Source of the DNA: Paenibacillus_G elgii_A
Lineage (GTDB): Bacteria; Bacillota; Bacilli; Paenibacillales; NBRC-103111
Direction: 5' to 3'
Assembly (NCBI GenBank): GCA_042219835.1
Contig: JBHJMN010000007.1
Location: 114,739-178,738, forward strand
Length of the DNA stretch: 64,000 bases
The position numbers and the translations under genes are program-made. Positions 8,518-16,657 of the stretch are shown here, piece by piece. Within the stretch, counting starts at the first letter, position 1. The number at the start of each line of letters is the position of its first letter. A model generated the notes under the pieces. It saw only the letters and a program-made list of their open reading frames with translations. It did not search any database and was not told the DNA's origin.

Positions 8518-9816
8518 ATGAACCGTAACCTGTGTATGATCGGGGATGTGAATAAACATATAGACGAATCGGTGACGATCGGCTGCTGGCTGCATAACAT
8601 CCGTTCCAGCGGCAAGATCCGTTTCCTGCAGCTGCGGGACGGCTCCGGCTTTATACAGGGCGTCGTCGTCAAGAGCGAAGTGCCGGAGCAGGTGTGGGAA
8701 GATACGGGCAAACTGACGCAAGAGAGCTCGCTCTACGTCACCGGCACGGTTCGCGAGGATACGCGCAGCAAAGGCGGCTTCGAGCTGACGGTGACCGGCG
8801 TCGAAGTTATTCAAGTCACAACCGATTATCCGATCACGCCTAAGGAGCACGGCGTCGATTTTCTGATGGATCACCGCCATTTGTGGATCCGTTCGCCGCG
8901 GCAGCGGGCGATTCTGGTCATCCGGGCGCAAATTATCCGGGCGATTCAGCAATTTTTCGACGAGCGCAACTTCCATTTGGTCGATCCGCCGATTTTGACT
9001 CCTTCGTCCTGCGAAGGAACGACGAATTTGTTTCATACGAAATATTTCGACGAGGACGCTTACTTGACGCAGAGCGGCCAGCTGTATATGGAAGCTGCGG
9101 CGATGGCGCTTGGCCGGGTATACTCGTTCGGTCCGACCTTTCGGGCGGAGAAATCGAAGACGCGCCGGCATTTGATCGAATTCTGGATGATCGAACCGGA
9201 GATGGCGTTCGTGACGCACGAAGAGAATCTTCAAGTGCAGGAGCAGTTCGTCTCTCACCTCGTACAGTCGGTGCTGCAACACTGCCGCAAGGAGCTTGAG
9301 ACGCTGGAGCGCGACACGACGAAGCTCGAGAAGGTCGTAGGGCCGTTCCCGCGCATTACGTACGACGAAGCGGTAAAGTTTCTTCAAGAAAACGGGCACG
9401 AATTCGAATGGGGAGAAGACTTCGGCGCACCTCACGAAACTGCCATCGCCGAGAAATATGAGAAGCCGGTGTTCATTACGCATTATCCGACGGAGATCAA
9501 GGCCTTCTATATGAAGCCTGACCCGGCCCGTCCGGAAGTCGTGCTTTGCGCGGATCTGATCGCTCCGGAAGGCTACGGGGAAATTATTGGTGGCAGCCAG
9601 CGGATCGACGATCCGGAGCTGATGGAAGAACGCTTCCGGCAGCACGAGCTGTCCAAAGAAGCGTACCAGTGGTACCTCGACCTGCGAAAATACGGCTCTG
9701 TGCCGCATTCGGGCTTCGGCTTGGGGCTTGAGCGTACGGTCGCTTGGATTTGCGGGCTTGATCACGTTCGCGAGACGATTCCATTCCCGCGGCTCCTGTA
9801 CCGCTTGTACCCGTAA
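8518..9816 (+). CDS. asnS: Asparaginyl-tRNA synthetase
   Basis: 432 residues. N-terminal OB fold anticodon-binding domain (VTIGCWLHNIRSSGKIRFLQ), then the class IIb catalytic core: motif 2 around FGPTFRAEKSKTRRHL and motif 3 in GFGLGLERTVAWICG. The absence of aspartyl-type insertions and the ending RETIPFPRLLYRLYP fit AsnRS. GCGGAGG is seven bases before the ATG at 8518 but would abut an in-frame ATG at 8512, so 8518 is preferred. The gene precedes dnaD, the conserved Bacillales order. Confidence 0.95.
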   Translation: MNRNLCMIGDVNKHIDESVTIGCWLHNIRSSGKIRFLQLRDGSGFIQGVVVKSEVPEQVWEDTGKLTQESSLYVTGTVREDTRSKGGFELTVTGVEVIQVTTDYPITPKEHGVDFLMDHRHLWIRSPRQRAILVIRAQIIRAIQQFFDERNFHLVDPPILTPSSCEGTTNLFHTKYFDEDAYLTQSGQLYMEAAAMALGRVYSFGPTFRAEKSKTRRHLIEFWMIEPEMAFVTHEENLQVQEQFVSHLVQSVLQHCRKELETLERDTTKLEKVVGPFPRITYDEAVKFLQENGHEFEWGEDFGAPHETAIAEKYEKPVFITHYPTEIKAFYMKPDPARPEVVLCADLIAPEGYGEIIGGSQRIDDPELMEERFRQHELSKEAYQWYLDLRKYGSVPHSGFGLGLERTVAWICGLDHVRETIPFPRLLYRLYP

Positions 9817-9870
9817 GGTTTGCATGCGGGAGCGATTCTCGCGAAGCTGTAAGCGGAAAGTAGGGTAGGC

Positions 9871-10551
9871 ATGAGACGTAGCGATTACGACACCAACGAG
9901 CTGCCGTCCGTGCTGCTCGCGGGCTGGCAGGACGGGAACGTCGACGTTCCCTACTGGCTGTTCAAATATTACAAACAGCTTGGGCTGATGGAGCCGGACG
10001 TGATGCTTATTCTTCATGTCATGGCGTTTAAGCAAAAGGAAAACAAAGATTTCCCGACATTGGAAGAGCTTCAAACCCGCATGTCGCTGCCGCAGGAGAA
10101 AGTGATTGCCGTGCTGCAAAAGCTGATCCGGGAGCAATTGCTGCGGATCGACGAGATCGAAGATCCCGTTACGGGAATCCACAGCGAAGCATATAACTTG
10201 CGGCCGCTGCTGGACCGGCTCGCGGAGTGCCGCATCGAGGAGCACCGAGCGGAGCTGTCGGCTAGGAAACAGGCCGAGCGGACGGGCAAAGCGGAGCGAA
10301 AAGATATTTTCTCGATTTTCGAAAACGAATTTGGCCGACCGCTCACTCCGATGGAGCTGGAGTCGATATCCGGGTGGATCGACAAAGATCGCTATCCGGA
10401 GGAGCTCATCCTCGCCGGTCTTAAGGAAGCGGTGTTCGCCGGCAAACTGCATTTCCGGTACATTGATCGGATCTTGCTGGAGTGGCAGCGCAACCGAATC
10501 ACGACCGTCGAGCAGGCGAAGGAGCACTCGCAGAAGTTCCGGTCCCGCTAA
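9871..10551 (+). CDS. dnaD: DNA replication initiation protein DnaD
   Basis: 226 residues in two parts: an N-terminal winged-helix DDBH1 domain (about 20-110) and a C-terminal DDBH2 domain ending with YIDRILLEWQRNRI, the YxxxIxxxW-type motif of DnaD-like proteins. DnaD helps DnaA and DnaB load helicase at oriC and at restart sites. It follows asnS by 54 bp on the same strand, the usual Bacillales arrangement; nth, often next, is absent and a terminator follows instead. Confidence 0.92.
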   Translation: MRRSDYDTNELPSVLLAGWQDGNVDVPYWLFKYYKQLGLMEPDVMLILHVMAFKQKENKDFPTLEELQTRMSLPQEKVIAVLQKLIREQLLRIDEIEDPVTGIHSEAYNLRPLLDRLAECRIEEHRAELSARKQAERTGKAERKDIFSIFENEFGRPLTPMELESISGWIDKDRYPEELILAGLKEAVFAGKLHFRYIDRILLEWQRNRITTVEQAKEHSQKFRSR

Positions 10552-10561
10552 GCGGAAAACG

Positions 10562-10605
10562 AAACAGTCCTGCACGCAAAAAAATGCGTGCGGGGCTGTT
10601 TTGCG
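10562..10605 (+). terminator. Terminator after dnaD
   Basis: A long imperfect stem, AAACAGTCCTGCACGCA against TGCGTGCGGGGCTGTTT, is followed by TTGCG. The next 180 bp are AT-rich and lead into the export operon at 10788. Confidence 0.8.
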
Positions 10606-10787
10606 TTACTGAACATGCTTACTGTGCCCTGTGCACTTTCGGACCCCGATTAAAATAAAACGTAAAAAACATTTTAAAACTTAAAAAACTGTAGTTTTTT
10701 TGTAACTTTTTTGCGATTAGTGGCGTCTATTATATTAGGCGTGGCATGATTTTACAGATTTACAGAACGATTAGAAGGAGGGGCCAC

Positions 10788-11642
10788 ATGTTCCGATGGC
10801 TGCGCAAACCTAAAAACGAAGCGCAGAATGAAGCGGCAGCCGCCGTACCAGCCGCTCCGCAGGAGATCAGCACCGGGCTGCCGGAAGCTTTGGCCAACGG
10901 GGAAGTGGCTGCGGCAAACGACAGTGAGGGTGTCCAGATCGATACCAGACCACCCATTGACACGAGTATCCCACTCCTTACCGTAACGGGAGTGGAGCGT
11001 TCATTTCCTGTCGGAGGACAACAGCTTCATGTGCTCAAGGGAATCGATATGGAGTTGTATCCGATGCAACTCGTTATGCTGAAAGGCCGGTCCGGCTCGG
11101 GGAAAACAACCCTGCTTAACATGATCGGCGGTCTGGACCAGCCGAACCGGGGACAAATCATGTTCAAGGAGTATCCGTTCCATGAATGCAGTGACGACCA
11201 GCGGACGTACATAAGAAGAAAAGAAATCGGCTTTATTTTTCAATCGTTTGCTTTAATGCCTCTTTTGTCCGCGTGGGAAAATGTGGAATTGTCACTGCGA
11301 ATGGCGAAAGTTCCCCGATCGGAGTGGAAGCCCCGCGTCACCCATTGTCTGGAGCTGGTGGGCCTCGGCAAGCGGATGCATCATCGTCCGTTTGAGCTCT
11401 CGGGCGGGGAGCAGCAGCGTGTCGCTATTGCCAAAGCCATCGCACACAAGCCCAGCCTGCTGCTTGCCGACGAGCCGACAGCGGAGCTCGATTCGCAAAT
11501 GGGCGCGCAAGTCATGGCGGTATTCCGGGACATTATCCGGACCGAACGCATGACGATTTGCATGACAACGCATGATCCGACAATAATGGAGGTTGCCGAC
11601 CGTGTATTCGAAATGGTGGATGGAAAATTTATCAGTCATTAA
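10788..11642 (+). CDS. ABC transporter ATP-binding protein, MacB/LolD type
   Basis: 284 residues. After an unusual 65-residue Ala/Glu-rich N-terminal extension comes a complete nucleotide-binding domain: Walker A GRSGSGKTT, Q-loop IFQSFALMPLLSAWENV, signature LSGGEQQRVAIAKA, Walker B LLLADEPTAELDS and the H-loop TTHDP. The LolD/MacB type powers FtsX-like permeases rather than classic importers. AAGGAGG sets the ATG at 10788, downstream of an in-frame ATG at 10746. First gene of a tightly packed operon; its end overlaps the membrane fusion protein gene. It probably acts with the permease at 12705. Confidence 0.9.
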   Translation: MFRWLRKPKNEAQNEAAAAVPAAPQEISTGLPEALANGEVAAANDSEGVQIDTRPPIDTSIPLLTVTGVERSFPVGGQQLHVLKGIDMELYPMQLVMLKGRSGSGKTTLLNMIGGLDQPNRGQIMFKEYPFHECSDDQRTYIRRKEIGFIFQSFALMPLLSAWENVELSLRMAKVPRSEWKPRVTHCLELVGLGKRMHHRPFELSGGEQQRVAIAKAIAHKPSLLLADEPTAELDSQMGAQVMAVFRDIIRTERMTICMTTHDPTIMEVADRVFEMVDGKFISH

Positions 11643-12705
11643 AAAAACGGGAAAGCCATTGCTTCTCGTTTGCATCGCTGCATCCCTCGCGTTGTCGTCC
11701 GGATGCTCGTTGCTGCCGAAGGAGGATGAGGAGGAGGCGATACCGGCTATAACCCCGCCCCAACTATCCAAAAAACCGGAGTATGTCGTTAAAACCGAGA
11801 CGCTGGAATTCGACGTTCCTCTCTCCGGGAAGCTGATGTCGACCGTAGAAGAAGACTTATACTTTACGGACGATGCCAATCGGCGCATTAAATCCTTCCT
11901 GGTCAAAACCGGAGACAAGGTTGAGAGCGGGCAATTGATCGCCGATCTCGACGTCACGGAGCAGGAGAACAAATTGCGGCAGAAACGGCTGCAGACGCGC
12001 CAGGATGAGTTAAGTATGATCGAAAAGCTGCGCAAAGCCGACGAGACAGGCCCCGAGCAGCTGGAGCGGGACAAAATCGAATTTGAATTAAAAAAGGAAG
12101 AAGTAACCACGCTTGAAAAAACGATTGCCGGCGCTAAGCTGACAGCTCCTTATGCGGGTACGATTATTTCGGTTTATATGAAAAAAGGGGATACAGCCAG
12201 GGCTTACGATGCGGTCGCCACAATCGCGGATCTTTCTCAGCTTACGGTGGCTGCAACCATTAGCGCGGACAGCTTGTCGAAAGTAGCCGTTGGCATGGAG
12301 GCCGTTGCAGACATCAACGGCGTGGGCAAGGTCAAAGGCAAAGTGTCGAAGCTTCCGAATCCGAAGGCCGAGAATAATAACAACGGGAACAGCGGGGGCC
12401 AGGGCGGAGGCCAACAGAAAAAGGCGGATTCGATCGAAAACTATTTGCTGATCCAGCTTGACCAATTTCCCGAGGGGCTTCCCCACGGAACGCCGCTCAG
12501 CGTAAAGATTATTACCCAGCGCAAGGAGAACGCGGTTACGATTCCGCCTGCCGCTCTTCGTTCGTATGCGGGCCGCAATTACGTGCAGGTTGTGGACGAT
12601 AAAGGCAACAAGCGCGAAGTGGACGTCGAAATCGGATTGCAGACGTCGACGGCTGTAGAGATTGTGAAAGGTCTCACGGCAGGGCAGAAAGTAGTGGGAC
12701 GCTAA
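11602..12705 (+). CDS. Membrane fusion (adaptor) lipoprotein of a MacAB-like exporter
   Basis: About 367 residues. A lipoprotein signal peptide (LLLVCIAASLALSSGC) places it on the outer face of the membrane. A biotinyl-lipoyl-like half (RRIKSFLVKTGDKVESGQLI), a coiled-coil hairpin with LRQKRLQTRQDELSMIEKL, and the second lipoyl half (KLTAPYAGTIISVYMKKGDT) follow in standard HlyD/MacA order. A glycine/asparagine-rich loop (NNNNGNSGGQGGGQQ) interrupts the beta-barrel region. GTG at 11602 has GGAGG nine bases upstream; ATG at 11620 is the alternative. It overlaps the ATPase gene and the next stop and start share a base, so translation is coupled. Confidence 0.88.
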   Translation: MYSKWWMENLSVIKKTGKPLLLVCIAASLALSSGCSLLPKEDEEEAIPAITPPQLSKKPEYVVKTETLEFDVPLSGKLMSTVEEDLYFTDDANRRIKSFLVKTGDKVESGQLIADLDVTEQENKLRQKRLQTRQDELSMIEKLRKADETGPEQLERDKIEFELKKEEVTTLEKTIAGAKLTAPYAGTIISVYMKKGDTARAYDAVATIADLSQLTVAATISADSLSKVAVGMEAVADINGVGKVKGKVSKLPNPKAENNNNGNSGGQGGGQQKKADSIENYLLIQLDQFPEGLPHGTPLSVKIITQRKENAVTIPPAALRSYAGRNYVQVVDDKGNKREVDVEIGLQTSTAVEIVKGLTAGQKVVGR

Positions 12706-15602
12706 TGGCGATGCTCCGGTTTTTATTCCGTAAAATGTGGAACACGCGCTGGCTGACGCTCAGCACGCTCGCCGGCCTCATTATGGCCGTCGCTTTTACG
12801 ACCAGCATCCCGATGTATTCTGACGGCTCGCTCAAGCGCGTCGTGTCGAAATCGCTGGAGGAGAAGAACAACGGGCTTTCCGCCGGCGCCGTCATGATCC
12901 GGTATCAATCGTCCGGCAACGAAAAAGCCGATCTGAATGCGCTCACTGACGTTGACCAATACATAAAGGAAGATTTGCCTAAGGACATTGCGTTCCCGTA
13001 TCAGGCATACGTACGGACGTATTCCATTCGCGGCTCGCAAATTACGCCCGAGGATACGAGCAAGGTCGATCCGAGCAAACGCCGGCAGATGACGCTGATG
13101 GCTCAGAACGGCTTGAAGGATCAAGTCGAGCTGACGCAGGGGCAGTGGTTCTCCGAGCAGCCGCAGGGCGGAATCATCGAAGCCGTTATTCACGAGGAAG
13201 CGATGTTCCGCAATGACCTGCATATCGGTGACGTCTTCAATTATCCGATCAGCGGCGGAAACGGCATTCCCCCGCTCAAAGTGAAGGTGACGGGAACGTT
13301 CAAGCCGAAGAACGATACCGATCAGTATTGGTATCAAGGTATGGAAGGCCTGCTTACGTCCTTTTTTATGAGCGAAGCCGGCTTTAACGATTATGTGCTG
13401 AAAAGCAAAAAAATCCCGCTTAGCTTAGCTAATTGGTACTATGCTTTTGATCTGCGGGAAATCAAGACAAGCCAGTTGTCCTCGCTCCAGACGAAGCTGG
13501 AGCGTCTGGATATCGTCTTGTTCCAAAAGCTCAAGAACACAAGGGTGGATATTTCGTTTATCCCGCTGCTGCAGGAATTTAAGGTGCAAAGCTTGCAGCT
13601 GCAAATGCTGCTCTTTACATTGGCGGCGCCGATGATCGCCATGGTATTCTATTATATCGTCATGAACGCGAGACAATCGCTCGACCGCCAGCGCACCGTC
13701 ATTGCGGTGATCCGCAGCCGGGGCGGAAGCACGAATCAAATCATCTGGATTTATTTGCTCGAAGGGCTGCTGCTTGGCGCGGTTGCGATGATCATCGGCC
13801 CGCTTCTCGGCTGGTTTATGGCGAAGAGCATAGGTTCGTCCAGCGGGTTCCTGACGTTCGTCGACCGCAAGGCGGTACCTGTCGGGGTATCGACCGAAGC
13901 GCTGCTGTACGGCGTGGGCGCAGTCGTAATTGCGCTGATGGCCAGTATCATTCCGGCCATTGTCTACGCCAAGGCCTCCATCGTCAGCTATAAGCAGAAG
14001 CTGGCCAGATCGGATCGAAAACCGTTTTGGCAGCGCTGGTTTTTGGATGTGGTGCTGATCGGTCTGGTAGGCTACGGGTATTACCTGTTTCACGACCGGC
14101 AAGATTTATTCAGCCGGACCGGGCTTACGACCGATCAGTTGAGCGTGAACCCGCTGCTGTTTTTTATTCCGGCATTGTCGATCATTGCGCTTGGACTGTT
14201 CTTCCTGCGCATTTTTCCGTGGCTGCTTCGCTTCGGCAACTGGCTGGGCAAAAGGCTGCTTCCGGTTCCCGTCTACCTGACACTGACCCAGCTCTCGCGT
14301 TCGTCTACGGCGTACTATCCGCTCATGCTGCTGCTCATTTTGACGCTCGGGCTCGGGATCTACAACGCTTCTGCGGCTCGGACGATCGATTTGAACTCGA
14401 CCGAGAGGGTGCTTTATGCCTACGGTACCGATGTTATTATGAGAGCGGAATGGACCTCCGTAGCCGAAGATCTGCCGTCAACGTCCAACCAGAACAAGGG
14501 CGGGCAAGGCCAAGGACAGGGGAAAGGCGGAGCCGGAGGCAAGAATCCCGGTCAGGGAGGCGGCGGTCAGCCGGGAGGTCCAGGGGAAGGTCCGCCGCCG
14601 AAGCTGCGTTATATCGAGCCTCCGTTCCAGGTGTTTCGGGAGCTGGAAGGCGTCGAGCACGCAGCCCGTGTGCTGCAATCGAAAGGGAACGTGGTCGTTT
14701 CCGGGAAGTCGCTCGGACAGGGTATGCTGATGGGGGTCGATAACGTCGATTTCGCCAAGGTGGCCTGGTTCCGCAAAGACTTGTACAAAACGCATCCCTA
14801 CAACTACTTGAATTTGTTGGGGCAATATGAGCAGGCGGTCATCATCCCGACCTCTTTTGCCGATAAACATCATATCAAGTCAGGGGATTTGATCAGCATT
14901 TCGGTTTCCAGCCAGCCGGTCGAGTTTATCGTGGTAGCTACCGTGCCTTATTGGCCGAGCCAGTATCCGGATCAGACGCCGTTTTTTATCGCTAACCTCG
15001 ACTATGTGTACGATCAGGCGCCTGTTACACCTTATGATGTATGGATGAAAATGAAAGACGGAGCTAAGGTAACGCCGGTCGTTGAAGCGCTCAAAGCAAA
15101 GAATATTGGCATTGCCAGCGTCAAAGACGTCCGCAACGAACTAATCACGCAGAAAAAGCACCCGGCGCGCGGCGGCGTATTCGGCATCTTGAGCCTCGGC
15201 TTTCTCGTATCCGTTCTTGTCTCGTTGATCGGCTACATTTTATACTGGTTTTTCAACTTGTCCAGCAGGGTCGTTCAGTTCGGCGTGCTGCGCGCCATGG
15301 GGCTGTCGCGACGACAGCTTACAGGCATGCTGCTGCTCGAGCAGCTGTTTACCGCCGGTCTGGCCATAGGACTCGGTCTTGGCATCGGCAAACTGACGAG
15401 CTACTTGTTCCTGCCGTTTCTGCAAACCGCGGAGAACGTCAAGACGCAGGTGCCTCCGTTCCGCGTTATATTTGATGCGAGAGATACCGATCAGCTGTAT
15501 GTCGTCATCGCCGTTATGATGATGACCGGCGCCGGGTTGTTGTTCCTTCACATCAGGAGGCTGCGCGTACATCAGGCCGTGAAGCTGGGAGAGGAGAAAT
15601 GA
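12705..15602 (+). CDS. FtsX-type ABC transporter permease, double-length
   Basis: 965 residues, about twice a MacB membrane unit. It has an N-terminal transmembrane helix, a large extracellular domain, a three-helix FtsX block near residues 300-420 (LLFTLAAPMIAMVFYYIV onward), two more helices, a second extracellular domain and a terminal FtsX block (GILSLGFLVSVLVSLIGYIL to the end). The second extracellular part opens with a Gly/Gln-rich stretch (GGQGQGQGKGGAGGKNPG, then GGGGQPGGPGEGPPP) around residues 595-630. Such permeases are mechanotransmission proteins that move lipids, lipoproteins or peptides rather than pump through a channel. Start overlaps the upstream stop. Substrate unknown. 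Confidence 0.88.
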   Translation: MAMLRFLFRKMWNTRWLTLSTLAGLIMAVAFTTSIPMYSDGSLKRVVSKSLEEKNNGLSAGAVMIRYQSSGNEKADLNALTDVDQYIKEDLPKDIAFPYQAYVRTYSIRGSQITPEDTSKVDPSKRRQMTLMAQNGLKDQVELTQGQWFSEQPQGGIIEAVIHEEAMFRNDLHIGDVFNYPISGGNGIPPLKVKVTGTFKPKNDTDQYWYQGMEGLLTSFFMSEAGFNDYVLKSKKIPLSLANWYYAFDLREIKTSQLSSLQTKLERLDIVLFQKLKNTRVDISFIPLLQEFKVQSLQLQMLLFTLAAPMIAMVFYYIVMNARQSLDRQRTVIAVIRSRGGSTNQIIWIYLLEGLLLGAVAMIIGPLLGWFMAKSIGSSSGFLTFVDRKAVPVGVSTEALLYGVGAVVIALMASIIPAIVYAKASIVSYKQKLARSDRKPFWQRWFLDVVLIGLVGYGYYLFHDRQDLFSRTGLTTDQLSVNPLLFFIPALSIIALGLFFLRIFPWLLRFGNWLGKRLLPVPVYLTLTQLSRSSTAYYPLMLLLILTLGLGIYNASAARTIDLNSTERVLYAYGTDVIMRAEWTSVAEDLPSTSNQNKGGQGQGQGKGGAGGKNPGQGGGGQPGGPGEGPPPKLRYIEPPFQVFRELEGVEHAARVLQSKGNVVVSGKSLGQGMLMGVDNVDFAKVAWFRKDLYKTHPYNYLNLLGQYEQAVIIPTSFADKHHIKSGDLISISVSSQPVEFIVVATVPYWPSQYPDQTPFFIANLDYVYDQAPVTPYDVWMKMKDGAKVTPVVEALKAKNIGIASVKDVRNELITQKKHPARGGVFGILSLGFLVSVLVSLIGYILYWFFNLSSRVVQFGVLRAMGLSRRQLTGMLLLEQLFTAGLAIGLGLGIGKLTSYLFLPFLQTAENVKTQVPPFRVIFDARDTDQLYVVIAVMMMTGAGLLFLHIRRLRVHQAVKLGEEK

Positions 15603-15606
15603 TGCA

Positions 15607-16485
15607 GTGATTCATTGCGACGGACTCGTCAAAATATACAAAACCGACGATATCGAGGTCGTTGCGCTTACAGGGCTGAACATTTCCGTCGCCCAAGGGG
15701 AAATGATGGCGATCATCGGAAACAGCGGCAGCGGCAAGTCGACGTTATTGAACATTCTGGGGGGGCTGGACCGCCCCTCCGCCGGCCAGGTGCGCGTGGG
15801 CGAATGGAACCTGCTGAAAATAACGGATGACGAGCTGGTTCAGTACAAGCGCAAAACCGTCGGCTTCATCTGGCAGAACAATGCGCGCAACCTTATTCCT
15901 TATTTGACGGCGCTCGAGAATGTGGAAATGCCGATGATACTCAGCGGCCAGTACGACCGCGCTTATGCGAAGCAGCTGCTGGAGTGGGTCGGCCTCAAGG
16001 AGCGGTTCAACAACAAGCTGCAGCAGCTGTCGGGCGGCGAGCAGCAGCGGGTGGCGATTGCCATTGCGCTCGCGAATCGACCGTCTTTGCTGCTGGCTGA
16101 CGAACCGACCGGTTCCGTCGATACGCGGACGTCGGATATGATCATGGACATTTTCCGGCATCTGAATTCCGAGCTTGGCGTGACCATCGTTATCGTAACC
16201 CACGATATGGCGCTTGCCGGCAAAGTGGACCGCGTCGTCGCCATCCGCGACGGGGCGACGAGCACCGAATTCGTCAAGCGCAATCCGAACCTGGACGCCG
16301 AAGGCGAAGCGGCGGCATCGCACGGATCGATTCACGATGTTCATGAAGAATATGTTGTGCTTGACCGGGCGGGACGGCTTCAAATTCCAAGGGCATATTT
16401 GCAGGCGCTCGGGATCGAAGGAAAGGCATCGATGGAATTCGACGGCGAGAAAATTATTATACGTACGCCGAAGTCGCTGGATTAG
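15607..16485 (+). CDS. ABC transporter ATP-binding protein with AbrB-like C-terminal tail
   Basis: 292 residues from a GTG start, with GAGGAG upstream. Residues 1-230 are a LolD/MacB-like ATPase: Walker A GNSGSGKST, signature LSGGEQQRVAIAIALA, Walker B LLLADEPTGSVD. Residues 253-292 are extra: GRLQIPRAYLQALGI, then a short strand and GEKIIIRTP. That pattern matches the swapped-hairpin AbrB/SpoVT/MazE fold, normally a DNA-binding or dimerisation module. It is the second ATPase of the operon, so the double-length permease may use an asymmetric ATPase pair. The tail is a reading of the sequence and should be tested by structure prediction. Confidence 0.85.
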   Translation: MIHCDGLVKIYKTDDIEVVALTGLNISVAQGEMMAIIGNSGSGKSTLLNILGGLDRPSAGQVRVGEWNLLKITDDELVQYKRKTVGFIWQNNARNLIPYLTALENVEMPMILSGQYDRAYAKQLLEWVGLKERFNNKLQQLSGGEQQRVAIAIALANRPSLLLADEPTGSVDTRTSDMIMDIFRHLNSELGVTIVIVTHDMALAGKVDRVVAIRDGATSTEFVKRNPNLDAEGEAAASHGSIHDVHEEYVVLDRAGRLQIPRAYLQALGIEGKASMEFDGEKIIIRTPKSLD

Positions 16486-16540
16486 AATGAAGGATTGCGG
16501 GAAGCAGAGAGAACCATATGAACCGATGGGGTTCTGAAAC

Positions 16541-16600
16541 ATGAACAAGTACGCCAGGAGAACGGTGCTGCTGTCGTTAAGCGCGTCTTTCGATAATTAA
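16541..16600 (+). other. Short signal-peptide-like ORF remnant
   Basis: A 19-codon ORF, MNKYARRTVLLSLSASFDN, 58 bp before the solute-binding protein. It resembles the start of that protein (MQKYVKKTVAVSLCVG) and lacks a good ribosome binding site. It may be a remnant of a duplicated 5' end. The rest of 16486-16657 shows nothing else. Confidence 0.3.
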
Positions 16601-16657
16601 TCTTTTGAAAAAACTACCTAGATCATACATAAAAACCAATCTGGGGGGATCCTGAAT

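Noticed and set aside
8494..10575. Very long minus-strand open frame over asnS and dnaD
   Set aside because: It is antisense to two well-supported genes, has no ribosome binding site and an Arg/His/Gln-rich composition typical of a shadow frame in GC-rich coding DNA.
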